A stretch of 64,000 nucleotides of DNA from Paramacrobiotus metropolitanus (Eukaryota > Tardigrada > Eutardigrada > Parachela > Macrobiotidae). The notes below the pieces were generated by a model. That model did not search any database. It was not told the origin of the DNA and saw only the letters and a program-made list of their open reading frames with translations. The stretch's first letter is position 1. Each line of letters begins with the position of its first letter. Location of the stretch: NCBI RefSeq assembly GCF_019649055.1, contig NW_026570265.1:806001-870000 (forward strand), read 5' to 3'. Of the stretch, positions 1-12,113 are shown one piece after another. Position numbers and translations under genes: made by a program.

Positions 1-2515
1 CATTTATAACGCCGATATCGTATTTGCAGTTAATCCGGTACTTCCGGTCATTTTTTGTCACCAGCTGATCGTGGTACTGCAGTGTTATCAGATTGGAGAA
101 AAGTCCATCCCCTTCGTACACCGTACTACAAGGCTGAGCGGATAAGGGAAGCGCCCAGGTGAAGCTTTTCTGGTTTGGAAAGCGACTGCTGCACTGCGTG
201 GTACCCGATACACCATCCACAAAAATGCGTCCGCGAAATGGCTTGTCCAAGTTGACCTTTATAATGATGTCGCTATCCGTGCACTCAAAGCGAACTGAAA
301 CGTTTGAATAAGGTGTCCGTATATGCTAATTTGTATCTACAGCACTTACTATCTGTACAGGCGGTTCCTTTTTCGTAAAACTGAAAATCGGAATTTGCGA
401 TAAATTCCAGCATGCCTCGCTGAGCGGCATAACTGGACGAGCTAACCAAGCAGGTCTGTGATGCCTCACTGTGACTGAAGGACAGACAGTCGGAATGGGA
501 TTCGCAGTAAATCTGACATTGATTGAATGCAGTATTTTCCATGGTTTTGTTAATGAATTCATTGGCGATTTTTCCGTTGGTTGTGCTGAATCGGCATGCC
601 ACTCCAATTTGTGGAGACGCTTCCGCAAAATTCGTTGTCACCAGATTACCCAGGGGAGCAGATGGGGTCACTAGAACCACATCGCCGAATTTCGCGGTGG
701 ACTCAACGCTGGTGGGCGTTGCAGTAGAAGAAACCAAGCTCGCCGACGAAGCCAGGAGACTCGCATTGGTTGCGGCATTAGTACTATTAAGCGTGGTGGA
801 AATTGCTACAGTGGTTGCGATGCCTTGCGATGAATTTTGTCGACCTAACGACAAACAGCTGGCGTCATATTATTAGAACTTGTATATTCTACACTAATTC
901 ATTATAAAAAATATTTTAAAATTCTATTGATATTTTTTGTCGTCGGTAGTAAGCACCAAGTACATACTGATTTGAGTAGAGGGTGCGGTCGTCGGTAAAA
1001 AAGAAGTGGGAACGGCAGTTATACGCGATGCTGTTGTTGCGGCATAACTGCCAATGGTAACGGAACTCGATGTGATGGACGTACTCGTACCAGCGGTGGT
1101 AGTCTGTGGTACGTTTTTCACCACAGAGGTATCTTTAGTGCATGTATTTTCCAGAAAATCCCCTTCGCCAACGGAAGTGCGCGGTGTGGCGCTCTGCTTG
1201 CGGACAGAGCTGATGGCGCACGATTTGTTGTCGGCATGATATTCCAAAAACTTACACGGTAAAGTTTCACTTAATAAACAATAATCTTCGCACTGCTTTA
1301 AAGAGGATGCAGTTACTATGCCAGAATTTTTTGGCAACAGTTCAAAACTGCTGTAACGCGAGAAGGCCGCAAATCCAGAGCATCCCGCGTCTGTCAATCA
1401 GTTTATAAAATAATTAAGTCATCTCCACCACACTCTGTACGTGAACGGTCACAAAATCCATACTCGCATCGCATTACTTTTAAAAATAACAACATAACCA
1501 AGCAAAAATTCCACCAGTTTAAATTGTACAGTATAGCATCTGCCGTACCTGAAATGCAAGTAACTTCATAGAAATCCGTCAAAGGTCGCCCGAGTACCGT
1601 AGCATATATCCGAGGCAATGTATTCATAATTCCGTTGTCTAATGATAACCGGTCGCTATGGCTCAAAGCGCACTGTTGATGAGAAGGATCATACAGGAAA
1701 GAGCGACATAAAAATTCCGCTTCCGATAAACACAACTGTCCACATATCTGAGCGGAGGCCGCAGTCAATGTTTTGTCGAAATAAAAAGGCGGAAAGACAA
1801 CATCACTATAGCGTTCAAACGATGTGGCAGAAGGACAGCGCTGTGGAGCTGAGAACACCGATATGTATACCAGCATTAATTAAACGAACTCATTAGTATG
1901 TACACATATTAAATATTATGTATGGCAAATGAAATGAGTTGATCTAAATGATGATTTTATTTTTAGATTGAAAAAGGAAAAAATATATACAAACGCTATC
2001 AGAATTTTTATTAGTGCAAATGTGCATTTAAATTTTACTAAAATCAAACGGTTACTTGCGTTTCATGTACCTGAAAGACACAAGTTTTCTACGTAATCAG
2101 CATTTGCATCAGGTAGCAAATAACGTTGTTTCTCCACTCTTCGACCACCAGACAACAAAAGGCATTGTTTATTGGAATAGTTGTATTGGAAGGCTCGGCA
2201 CAAGAACGAAGTTTCCTAAGCAAAATAACAAAAGCGATATCATTAATTTTATAAGGTGGTGGTCATTCCATGTCAGAACATATTTCATGCTGATATGTTA
2301 GTAATCGGATGATAAAAATAAAACACAAGCACGTATTTGCGGCGCACATGAAATATCTTACCTGTAGGCACAATTCCGTACAACGCAAACGACCGGAAAC
2401 GCCATCCTTTTTTATGAGGTTGTTATCCTGCGTTACTGTCTCAGTTGGTATAGTCTTGTGCACATATCGTTCGATGGCCCACAACCGGTTTGAGCAAGCG
2501 GGAACTAAAAACTAC
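1..2515 (-). CDS. nompA: NompA-like extracellular protein: PAN/apple domains followed by a ZP domain (partial, continues past the left edge)
   Basis: Secreted or membrane-tethered apical matrix protein. In insects the PAN+ZP protein NompA links the cuticle to mechanosensory dendrites. Seen on the minus strand, N to C: a PAN module split over about 2385-2515 and 2079-2190 (Cys pattern, then a segment ending DANADYVENLC); a second at about 1545-1850 (CGQLCLSEAEFLC); a third at about 1130-1395 (CEDYCLLSE), followed by a Ser/Thr-rich linker; a fourth at about 351-640 (CQIYCESHSDCLSFSH). After an intron (about 297-350, donor GTAAGT, acceptor TTTCAG) comes the start of a ZP domain with FECTDSDIIIKV and the ITLQYHDQLV block. 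The rest of the ZP domain, any furin site and any TM segment lie beyond position 1. The signal-peptide exon was not identified upstream of 2515. The PAN/ZP call is firm; orthology to nompA rather than another PAN-ZP gene is inferred from the architecture. Confidence 0.6.
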
Positions 2516-4790
2516 GTTGTAAAAGTACAGTATGCAAAATTTTAAAAGAACTTGGGAGCAAGGGGGGCCACAGATTATGGCATACAGATGTTCGATGTGC
2601 CCATGCTGATTTTGTTGATAGAGTAAGCGTTGGGTAATAACATAACTTTTCCGTCATCCGTCTGAATGTCAAATTCCATGCATGTCAAATTAGAAACAAA
2701 AAAGGTGACGCTTTTGCAGGACACCTACAACAGTAGGATGACAAATGACCTTCTATAATTAATCGACTGTTCATACTTCGTAAAACGTACAGATTGCAAA
2801 ATTCCGTATGTTGCTACGTCAGATACAATAAATATTCATACAGGAACTGATAAGACAGACTACAAAGACACCAATTAACACAGAATCCGATACGGCAAAT
2901 TTAAGCAACAGCTGCTGTATAAGCTATATTAAAATCTACTACAGTTGTACTGAACTACGTTTTATTCAAAAAATTTATTTACCCTTCAATATGAAATGCT
3001 TACTATCAATTAAATTAAGGCAATTCTGCAGTCATTTATTAAAAGGTTCTAGACATTTCAAACCTTCTAGACTAGCTTTTTACCTTAGCCGAGCAGCCTT
3101 TGATGCACATGGACAGAGTTGCTGGTGCTCTGGTCGCAGTGGGAATTCTGCCGGTTATCACGACACCATTTACTTTTTCAAACGTGTTGAGACTGGACAA
3201 CACTGCAAAAATGTGCAAAAACAATTTCTGTACGACATTTTTTAAATTTTTAACAAACTAAAAATGCAACTACGAAATCATACCAGATTCGCACAAAATG
3301 CTTAGCAAAATTATTGAGCCAGCAAGCCTGCCCATTGTAATGATCAAAAATGCAAAAAATTAGATCACACCAGCATGCTCAGCAAAATTAACTGACACCG
3401 GAGCTAACGTCTTTCCTGTACAAAATGTTCTTTGCGCCTTTCATCTAATGACGCGACCAACCGGAACGTTATGGATCCCATAAACGTATCTTGCTTGAAC
3501 GGTGCGGAAACTGAAAGTACGGTAGAGCGGCAGCCTTCAGGGCCAAGGACAACTAATAAAATAATAAAAATAAACTTCCGCTACGCTAAAAAGAGCGGTA
3601 AGAGATACCGAAAATATTCCTTCATTCAATGCATATCGAAATTGCATAAGCAAGGACCACAGCCATGATGCTTTGTTAAAGCTTAGCGAATCTAATGAGT
3701 GAAATCATGTACACAAATAAACTGAAAGAACATTCTTGATATCTTGGACTAACAGATGGCACGCGTCTAATGATTCATATGTCTTTTCAAAAAAGAAAGA
3801 GAAAGCAGAGTACAAGACGGTGGGCGGAAAAAGTTTCACTCAATACAAATGCAAGAACAAAGGAAACAACTTGTTTAGTTTCTCGGTGGTACCGAAAATC
3901 GGACAACCTTTCATGGATAAAGTAATGTCTAACCTACTGTTAATATTAATTGTAAATTTTCCTGCCCTACTGCTGATACAATTTTTGTGACACTTTATTT
4001 TGTGAAAATTTTGAAATAAATTTTTTAAAGCATACAAGTACAGAGTAGTATTCCCGTGTGTTCCAGTTCCATAAACTGTACTTGGTGAATGGCAAAAAGC
4101 CTAAAAGACGTTTCGTTTTGTTAAAGTATTCGTACTACGGGTTGTTACAAATATTTAATCGTAAGTATTTACATACAGTACACACATCAACCTCTACCTG
4201 TATAAAGTAAGTACTTACTGCAGCAGCCAATAGGCGCAATTTTTTAGTTGCAAAGGAAAGAAAAAAACTGAAATAAAAGTATTATGCGGCAAGCGCAGAC
4301 ATTTCGTTAACAGTTTTCAAATGACATTAGTTCATACTAAATGTCATACGACTAGTTCAAAGACTTTCAAACTTGCCAAAGCGCAAAAGGTATGGCAAAT
4401 ATTAAAAGTAAAAGTTACGACAGGTCAAAGCTTTAAAAATGATTTTGTAGCGTCAGGATTATTTCAGTATCTCTCTTGTTGCAATAAACTGTCCAATCAC
4501 CTTACACTCATGAGTCAGAAAGGAAATCGTTCACCTGCATAGTCGGAATACAAGAAACTTACAAAAACAAAGTACAATGCGCGGATAACGACATATAATT
4601 CTCTATTTCCATAAAATGCTTAAAAATGGACAGGATCGGACATTACGAATCGTTATTATACAGTAAAAATTAGTGGACGAAATAGCCTACCAAACAACCA
4701 TAAAATAATTTCAAGAGTAATTACACATCCTAACATTGAGGCTTCAAAGTACTGAGGTTTCTATAGCGTTTGAACTGTACAGTCCCCTTT
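2516..4790. other. Intergenic, AT-rich, no gene supported
   Basis: This lies between the NompA-like gene and the 3' end of KAP3. Open frames are short and lack domains or matching splice signals. It probably contains the promoter and unrecognised 5' exons, including a signal peptide, of the NompA-like gene. Confidence 0.5.
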
Positions 4791-7700
4791 TTAAGAACGA
4801 AAGCTCAAGCGCGAAGCGGAGCGCGCTGAATATCTTTCAATCATATCCTCAACATCCTCTTCGTCTTCATCCATTTCATCGCTTAAATCGTTTAATCCAT
4901 ATTTTGTAACTAGATCCATTTCATCCGAGCCTAAAACAGAAATTTACTTGATTATGCACAATGGAAACCTGTGAAAAACTCGAACCCAACATACCATCGT
5001 TAAAATCATCCAAGTATAAATTACCGTCATCGCCTTCTTCTCGTCTATGCTCAATCGCACGTAACCACTATCAAACATAATTTATGAAAGGTCAACGCCT
5101 GCAGATTTCCTATTTGTGCCAAAATCAAACATCGATTCTCACCTGTCCGTTGTACTGCCGGAATCGTTCCATCTTCCATGCTTCATGGATTTCCTGGCTG
5201 GAACTGGATAGATGGAACAGCAAATCTTCGAACAGAGCTCTCGCTGTGTCGGAGCACTGCTGCGTGCGATCCGTGAGAATTTTCGTGATTCGCGGATACT
5301 CCATGACTCGTAGTCGTGCCGGTTCATATTGCACAAATTTTAACAACGCATAGCCAATCTATAACCCAAAAAAATTAAGTTTGAATGTACTTGAGAGCGT
5401 CGTAAGTAAGGCATCAATAAAAACATCCCAAGTAGTAATTTAATATCCTTATCCTGTTAATGTGAATTCAAAATCCATAAGAACTGGAAACAAGAAAATT
5501 TGCTATCACCTGCACAGCAATCTCTTCCTGAACGTCATTTACTTCCGCCAGCTTCTGGCACAACCAATCCATCATGGATGCATCGCACAGGATCTGGCAG
5601 CTTTTCGGCTGCGATGCCAAAGCACCCATAAAAACCACCAATGCAAACAATTCCGGAGGTTTCTTCAATTTCTGACAAATGGATATCAGTTCAATGTCGA
5701 CGCTCCATGTCGGTAAAAAATCAGATTCCATAATAAGGCCGACTTCTAGTGCTACACTGAGGGTAATCAAAGCTTCCAAATTAAATACCGATGTTGCTTC
5801 AGTATTTTCGTCTGGAACTAAAATAAAAAAACTCACAATGAAACCGAGTGCGAATGCGCAGACTCCAACATGAAAGCTGATCTTACGTAATTTGATGATG
5901 CACTCTTTCAGCCCAGCCGGGAAGGTGTCCATATACTTTAGCAACGTCGTTATCAGCTTTACAAGATGGACATTCTGCGTTTCCATAGCTGACTCCATAA
6001 TGCGTAGGATATTCATAGTCCGAATCATATCTGCGGCACAAGTTTTACTGAAAGCCAAGTTAATGGCTAACGAAACAAGGTAGTGATTCAATGTTTTATC
6101 CACGTTCCTGGTTACAAGCCGCCCGACAGCTTCGCACAATTCCAAACACTGCATATCTCGCCGATTTCTAAAAATATAAATTACCATTTTAATAGTTATT
6201 TCCAGACTCGACGAACCAACAAAACAGAACAGGCGAGGACAGCCAACTTTACTGCAAATAAGAAACATATAAACGTTCAGCCAGGAAATGTTTCAGAATA
6301 CATATGAAGTGTCAAAATCGAATATTGTAAAGTAATCAGCAATCAGATACGTTACAATAAGCCGATATAAAACACGTACGATTAGTATTGCGAAATGAAT
6401 TATCGTATTTAAATTTTCTGAAGATCACTTCAATATTGCTGACTCCCGTAGGATTATTACGACTTAACAGTCCAGTCGTAAAATCTCCACATGAGAACCA
6501 ACATGGTCACTGTATCTAAGAACTCCTACAAACTTTGTAATTTAATTTTTAATAATAACTTTATCAATTTTAAATTATTCATTCAGAACACTAACCTTCT
6601 ATCGATCGAAAGCGAATACAAAAGACGGGCAGCAAAATCCGTCGTCCTTGGGTTTTCCAATGAAGATACAATTTTTTTGGCTCCATTCTTTTTAATAATT
6701 CCCTTTCTCAAGGCCGGGCAAAGACTGAAATTAAAGAGCAGTTTCAGGGCCAGCTCGCAGACGGTTGTACTGCGCTGATGATCCAAAACGCGCATGATTT
6801 TCTCAGGAGCCCCGGCATCGACGAAACGTTCCATATTCTCCACATAGACACTTAACACCAATAAGAATTTGAGTGCTGCAATTTGTACTTCCGGATTGGA
6901 TCTTTCAGCGCATCTGCACAGAATGGAAATTATATCTTTTTTCACCATCTTGGTTTGCGTTGCAACATCCTTGGCCAGCATAAACAAAATCTCAAATGCA
7001 GCGGCAATGAACAGATCTTGCTTCCGGATCAACTGGACACTTTTTCGCCGGTAGGCTTCGGTCTCAGTCGAGTCACCTTTAGCGTTATTCTGCTTGGAGG
7101 TCAGTTCGCCTTTCAGCTTTTCGTAACGTTGTTGTTCCATGCTGATTTCTTGCAGTAAATACCCGCCAATGCGATTCTTGGCAAAAATGGCTGGAGCCTG
7201 TAAAAATGAAAGCTGCATATGGCCAAGAAAATAACGGAAAGCTTGCAGAAGAATTACAAAATGCCGACGCATTACGCACTGAGCAAAAGACCACCATCAT
7301 TTTCTCAATTAAGACGCAGCGGCGTAACAAAAGGTTTATGAAACACACAAGAAAATACCGATCAATCAAAATACAGAGAAAATAACCGTTTCCCGTATTT
7401 CACAATGTATAAATAACGAATCGTAATAATTATGTGGTCCATGGTCATGCTAATTTTTTAGCAATCGTGTGTGTTATAGACACAAGCGCACTAGTCTGAC
7501 CGTGAGAGTGTAAATTAAACATACTGCCAAAGTTGGTATTAAAGATCTACTTGTAAAACATAACTAGTATAAGGTCTCATACGCCCTTAGGGCAAGCGGG
7601 CGGCGGTTTTTAATTTTGAGTGTATAAGGCAGCAAATGTATAAAGTACTGTCTTAAAAAACGTAAGCGCTGAAGCTGCAGAATTGGCCAGGAAATTGATA

Positions 7701-10700
7701 TATAAGTTTAAGGGAAGTGATGGTACTTGATACTATTCTTACGTTTTACTACAAGAAAACTTTTGCGTTCGCGTACTTCCAGTCTTTCACATACTTTTTA
7801 CATTCTTTTATGACATTTTGTCGATTGCATACACCCCAAAAAAAGCGGTTGGTAGGCGCATCATCCAGTTGGAGAATTATAGGCCGTAAAATTTCAATAA
7901 GTTTTAAAGTAAACTGGTACATCAAAGGACTCATTATAAAATGTAATCCACCTTTCCACCTTTTTCAAAACTAAGTACATGTAAATGCGCATGAACAATT
8001 ACATTATTTTTATACACAACAACGGCGCAGCTATTTTTCAATCTTAAAATAGTTTCCAGAAATTATAAAAAAACATTTGAAAGCTTGGAAAAAATAGCGA
8101 TACTGTGTTTCTTTCACTTCCGTGTGAAATCTCCTCAATCGAGTGTTGCGGCAAGTTTTTAAGCCCAAACAGTGTTCATGCTTACGTGTCACCTGCAGAA
8201 TAGAAAAAAACTGCCGAATAAATTTAGGGAAAATTCAATGTTTCAAGCATCCGAAGCTGTTTTTGTAAGGGTTTATTTTTCCACTGCATTCTCAGAAAGC
8301 AAATAAATAATACAATATTAAAAATGAAATCAAAATATAATATGGATTTTCGAGAAGCAAACAAAGACTTGCGGTAACCATTAAAATTAATCGAAAGTGG
8401 TGTTCGGATTTACCGCTATTGCAACATAAAGAAAAGTAATTTAATAAATTATAATCCGTTAGGATTTTGGAATCATATCTGAAACTAAGACTGTCTCGAA
8501 AATTTTGTGCGAATTCTACAAATTGATAGTAATTCAGATATAGAACGAAAAAAAATAAAAAAAATCAGATTTTGATTCGAAAATTGACTGTACACTTAAC
8601 GAATCAGGAAAAAAAATTTCGAACTTAAGTTTAGAAATCATGGCACGTAAATTTATTTCTCTTATAATACCTTGGAATTTAGTTATAGGTAAAACGATTT
8701 CAAAATAAATTCGGGAAAAAATTTAAACGGTGAGAGCAATAATTTGGTTTCCACTACAAAATTCATAAAATATTATATAATTATGGATTTTGAATTAGAG
8801 AATTTTATTACTTATTTTCTAATTTCTTGAATATTCTTGTATTTTAATTCCCATTAGTGTCTCGTTACATTTGAATTCTGCATTTTACAGCGGCACACGA
8901 AATGTGAGAAAATGGTTTTTCTGCATTGGATTTCAAAGGCAACTATCAGTTTCTTCGAAGATAATTATTTAAATATATATTTATCTAAGGTATTCTAACG
9001 TCCCATATTCCCCAAATGAGTGATTTGAAAAATAAGCAAATTTAGTAATTAAACATCATCGCACCTAGCTGCCGAAGTTTTTCATGATCTACTTATCCGG
9101 CTATTTATTTAGTTATTTTGTTCTCTAAATTTTTAACTGATTTAACCAATATAAATATTTTAAAATGGAGAGCTTGTAGACTCGAAGGTTAGTTAATTTT
9201 TTGAAGGTGATTACTTAAGTTTTGAGTGCGTAGATATTTGCAATTGGTTGTTTAATTTTTCAGAGGTGATCAAGATTCCGGTATTGTAATCATATTATTT
9301 AAAATTATTTAGAATAATTCTAAATAATTTCAAATATGAATTATTTCGAATTATTTAGAATTATTTAAAACTATATCTTGGATTCAGATCTGGATCAGGT
9401 CTTACGGTTCAGTAACGGTTGGTACTCACACCTAGAGATTTTGAAACATTTTTAAAGTTCATAACATAATAGCTCTTTTGGGAAACTGGGTTTGCGACTT
9501 AGAAGTGCCCGTCGTCGTCACTGCCCGAACATTTTAGTTTGACTCATCACGTCAAACTGTGCATATGTTGCACATATCGTTGTGGCGACCTCGGGGACCC
9601 GGATTCGAGGTCTCCAAGCACTTCAGTTCGATTCAGCACGTCCAACTGTGCAATATAGTACATATCGTTGTGGCGACCTCGGGGACCCGGGTTCGAGGTC
9701 CCCAAGTACTTCAGTTCGACTTAGCGCGTCAAACTGTACAAATACAGTACATATCGTTGTGGCGACCTCGGGGACCCGGGTTCGAGGTCCCCGAGTACTT
9801 CAGTTCGACTCAGCACGTCAAACTGTACATATATGGTACATATCGTGGTGGCGACCTCGGGGACCCGGGTTCGAGGTCCCCGAGTACTTCAGTTGGACTC
9901 AGCACGTCAAACTATACATATATGGTACATATCGTGGTGGCGACCTCGGGGACCCGGGTTCGAGGTCCCCGAGTACTTCAGTTCGACTCAGCACATCAAA
10001 CTGTATAGGAATCACGATGAAAATCGGTGGCGACCCAAAGGTCACTCGGCGACCCAAAGGTCACTGTCACTTCCGTTTCATCGAACCCTCAACATGTCTT
10101 GAATTAGAAACGCGGGCTCGCTTCGCTCGCCCGCTTGATAATTGTATATAAAAAATATGCTGTGACCACTGCCACTGCTCTTGTAGTGCTTAGTGTTATT
10201 ATTGTCTAGTAATATTTACTGCTGCAAGCTGCGAAAGCATGGCGAATATCCGGGTGATATTGATTTTCAAGTCCAGATTGCGAGTTTCGTCTTCCGACAG
10301 CAAACGGCATAGTCCGCTGATGATAGGTTCTACAGAATTTCAGACTATAACTTTTCCAATACCTCGAATAATAAACGCTAGAACTGTTCGGCATTTACCC
10401 GAGCGCAGTATCTGAGACATGTAAGCCCTCTTTTGGCACAACTGCAAAATCATTTCCGATCCGAGTATCTTGTCCTCCAGTGAACTGTACAACAATGACC
10501 GGTAATGCGGGAGTTCCGACATTTTGGCATCCACCTTGGCCATTTTAATGGGGGTGGCGGCTAAGGGTCGCATTGCGGAAGAAGGTCGGTCTGTAATAGC
10601 AAAACATGCTAAACCCAGAATGTCAGGATGATGCAGGTGCAACGCAAGTTATGCAGTATGCACCCACTCGTACATTGCAAAGAAGATTTCTGTCGGTTCC

Positions 10701-11355
10701 GAATTGCGTTCAAAAGCTGTTCCAGTTCGTCGGCACGGTTCGGGTCCAGATAAGCGCATTTGGATATTGCATCTTTGGCCACTCGTTTCAAATCGGTTGC
10801 ATCGGCCAGGTTAGTGAAGTAAATTCTACAAAATTATAATGCAAATCCGGATGATGCGCAGATTATTACGTACTTTCGATAAAAAAATACCTGCCGATAA
10901 AATATCTCCATTACAATTTAAACAACCATTTTACTTCTTTACATCAGCGATAGGACCTGTTATACTGTACGTGTGCTGGATATTGCCGAATAAAATTAGT
11001 TCAACCACGTTTTTTTAGCAAGGAAAAACTAATAAAACAAGGTACAAAATACAATACAAATTAAATTGTACATATAATGCATATTGCTGCACCATGTGGC
11101 GTACAGTTTTGTGACATCTTTCGCTCCGTTAGCGGCTTCAGTACCGTCGGCACGCAGCACCGTTGCATGGACTTGGTATTTCACAATCACTGCGGGCTCC
11201 GAAGGATGCAGTTCACAGTAGCCACGAGAAGCTCTGAAAGGAAAAACATTAGATAAAAAGTCAAGATGGTCATAGATGAAATGGTGCTAAATTGCGCCTA
11301 TGCCAAACATCCAACAGATTTAGCATTACTTTTGCACGACCACTTGGTAGTTCAT
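4791..11355 (-). CDS. KIFAP3: Kinesin-associated protein 3 (KAP3), non-motor subunit of heterotrimeric kinesin-2
   Basis: Armadillo-repeat cargo adaptor that joins the KIF3A/3B tail and serves intraflagellar and axonal transport. The protein aligns end to end with animal KAP3. A 26-nt first coding exon (11330-11355) is followed by 11233 downward with CELHPSEPAVIVKYQVHATV. Next come TNLADATDLKRVAKDA..PNRADELEQLL (about 10680-10843), RSLLYSSLEDKILGSEMILQL (about 10400-10560) and SGLCRLLSEDETRNL (about 10218-10332). A 3 kb intron follows. Then armadillo exons run over 6590-7202 and 5470-6180, then EIHEAWKMERFRQYNGQ (5150-5345), WLRAIEHRREEGDDGNLYL (about 4994-5070) and an acidic tail ending SRLSFRS. 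The stop is TAA at 4791-4793. The start is the first ATG after an in-frame TAG. Intron 5818-5886 is 69 nt and free of in-frame stops. A short upstream ORF (11404-11437) lies in another frame. Identity is near certain; some exon edges are approximate. Confidence 0.9.
9302..9330. repeat. AT-rich inverted repeat, 13-bp arms with 3-nt centre
   Basis: AAATTATTTAGAA is followed by TAA and then the exact reverse complement of the arm. Further AATTATTTA-type copies lie to about 9370, giving a short patch of repeated and palindromic sequence. Confidence 0.7.
9548..10006. repeat. Satellite array, five units of 88-89 bp
   Basis: The core TGTGGCGACCTCGGGGACC recurs near 9581, 9669, 9758, 9847 and 9936. 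Spacing is 88 then 89, 89 and 89 bp. Copies differ by only a few bases, so the array is young or homogenised. Each unit contains a GC-rich hairpin, arm CTCGGGGACC and loop CGGGTTCGA, followed by the complementary arm GGTCCCCGAG (in the first copy GGTCTCCAAG, in the second GGTCCCCAAG). The loop carries GGTTCGA, which resembles a Pol III B box. A decayed partial unit (GGCGACCCAAAGGTCACT twice) follows at 10027-10065. Open frames here reflect the period not being a multiple of 3 and are not genes. Confidence 0.95.
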
Positions 11356-12113
11356 CGTCGTATCGGCAACGGTTTCTGAGTACACTTCCTCCAAAACGCT
11401 AATCTAGTCCCAGAATTTCCAGAACTGGTGTTTTCATTTCAAAGTTGCTAAGCAGGGGGAACAAGATCGATCGTAGATTCGTTTTCAGAAAATGCGGAGA
11501 GTGTTCACTATTAGGAGTAGTACAGTAAATACAAACTCAACAAGATGTAGCAGATGCAACCTTCATTTTCAATCGATACGAACACACAAGTACAGAGTAC
11601 AGCAGCGGCCACTGTCAGGCGCTTATAGCACTCATACACTGTGTGCTAACTTGTAGAATAACGAATGATGCTGATGACAAGAAACGCCGGCTTATATCGG
11701 GCTAAGCTTGCGAAGCATATAGAATAATTCATTAATTTAGGAATAATTTATGGTTTAGCAAAATTTTGTTATTCTTATTACGTCAAAAGTGCAACATCTC
11801 GAAAATATCCAATTTGAGTAATTACTGATTTGGTCATCTTCAAAGAAACAAATTTTCTGTGAATTTTTTTGCGCTTCTTTCTTAGCTCCAACTTTCACCT
11901 GTCAGTTATACGAGTTTAACGCTATCGGGTGTCAGCTATACCTAAAAACCCAACTTGACCAATCCTTTTTGCAACTTCGTTCGGCTTTAATAAGTTACAA
12001 CAGGCTAAAAGCCATGAGTTTAACAAACACAAAACATTTAAAAACTATAGTAAACAAACGCAAGAGCCAAAAGGTCAATTCCAATCAGAAACAATTAGCA
12101 ATTACACAGTTAA
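11356..12113. other. Intergenic, KAP3 5' region and IBA57 3' flank
   Basis: It holds the KAP3 upstream region with a 12-codon upstream ORF (11404-11437) and the 3' flank of IBA57. No other gene is seen. Confidence 0.5.

Larger units (their letters stand above)
7203..10217 (-). other. Large (3 kb) KAP3 intron, AT-rich with an embedded satellite
   Basis: The donor is GTAAAT after codons for LAA, and the acceptor TTTACAG precedes the exon coding APAIFAKNRIGG, so the intron joins two KAP3 exons in phase. Most KAP3 introns are far shorter. Apart from the 89-bp tandem array near its 5' end (transcript sense) and an AT-rich palindrome, no coding capacity was recognised. Confidence 0.75.

Noticed and set aside
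9582-9990. tRNA genes, from GGGTTCGA in the satellite units
   Set aside because: No acceptor or anticodon arm; the B-box-like motif is embedded in a simple hairpin and the A/B spacing is far too short.
9559-10151. Overlapping plus-strand open frames of 149 and 189 codons
   Set aside because: They are translations of the 89-bp satellite in different frames; the repeated RGPRVLQFDS peptide follows the DNA period, with no start or splice support.
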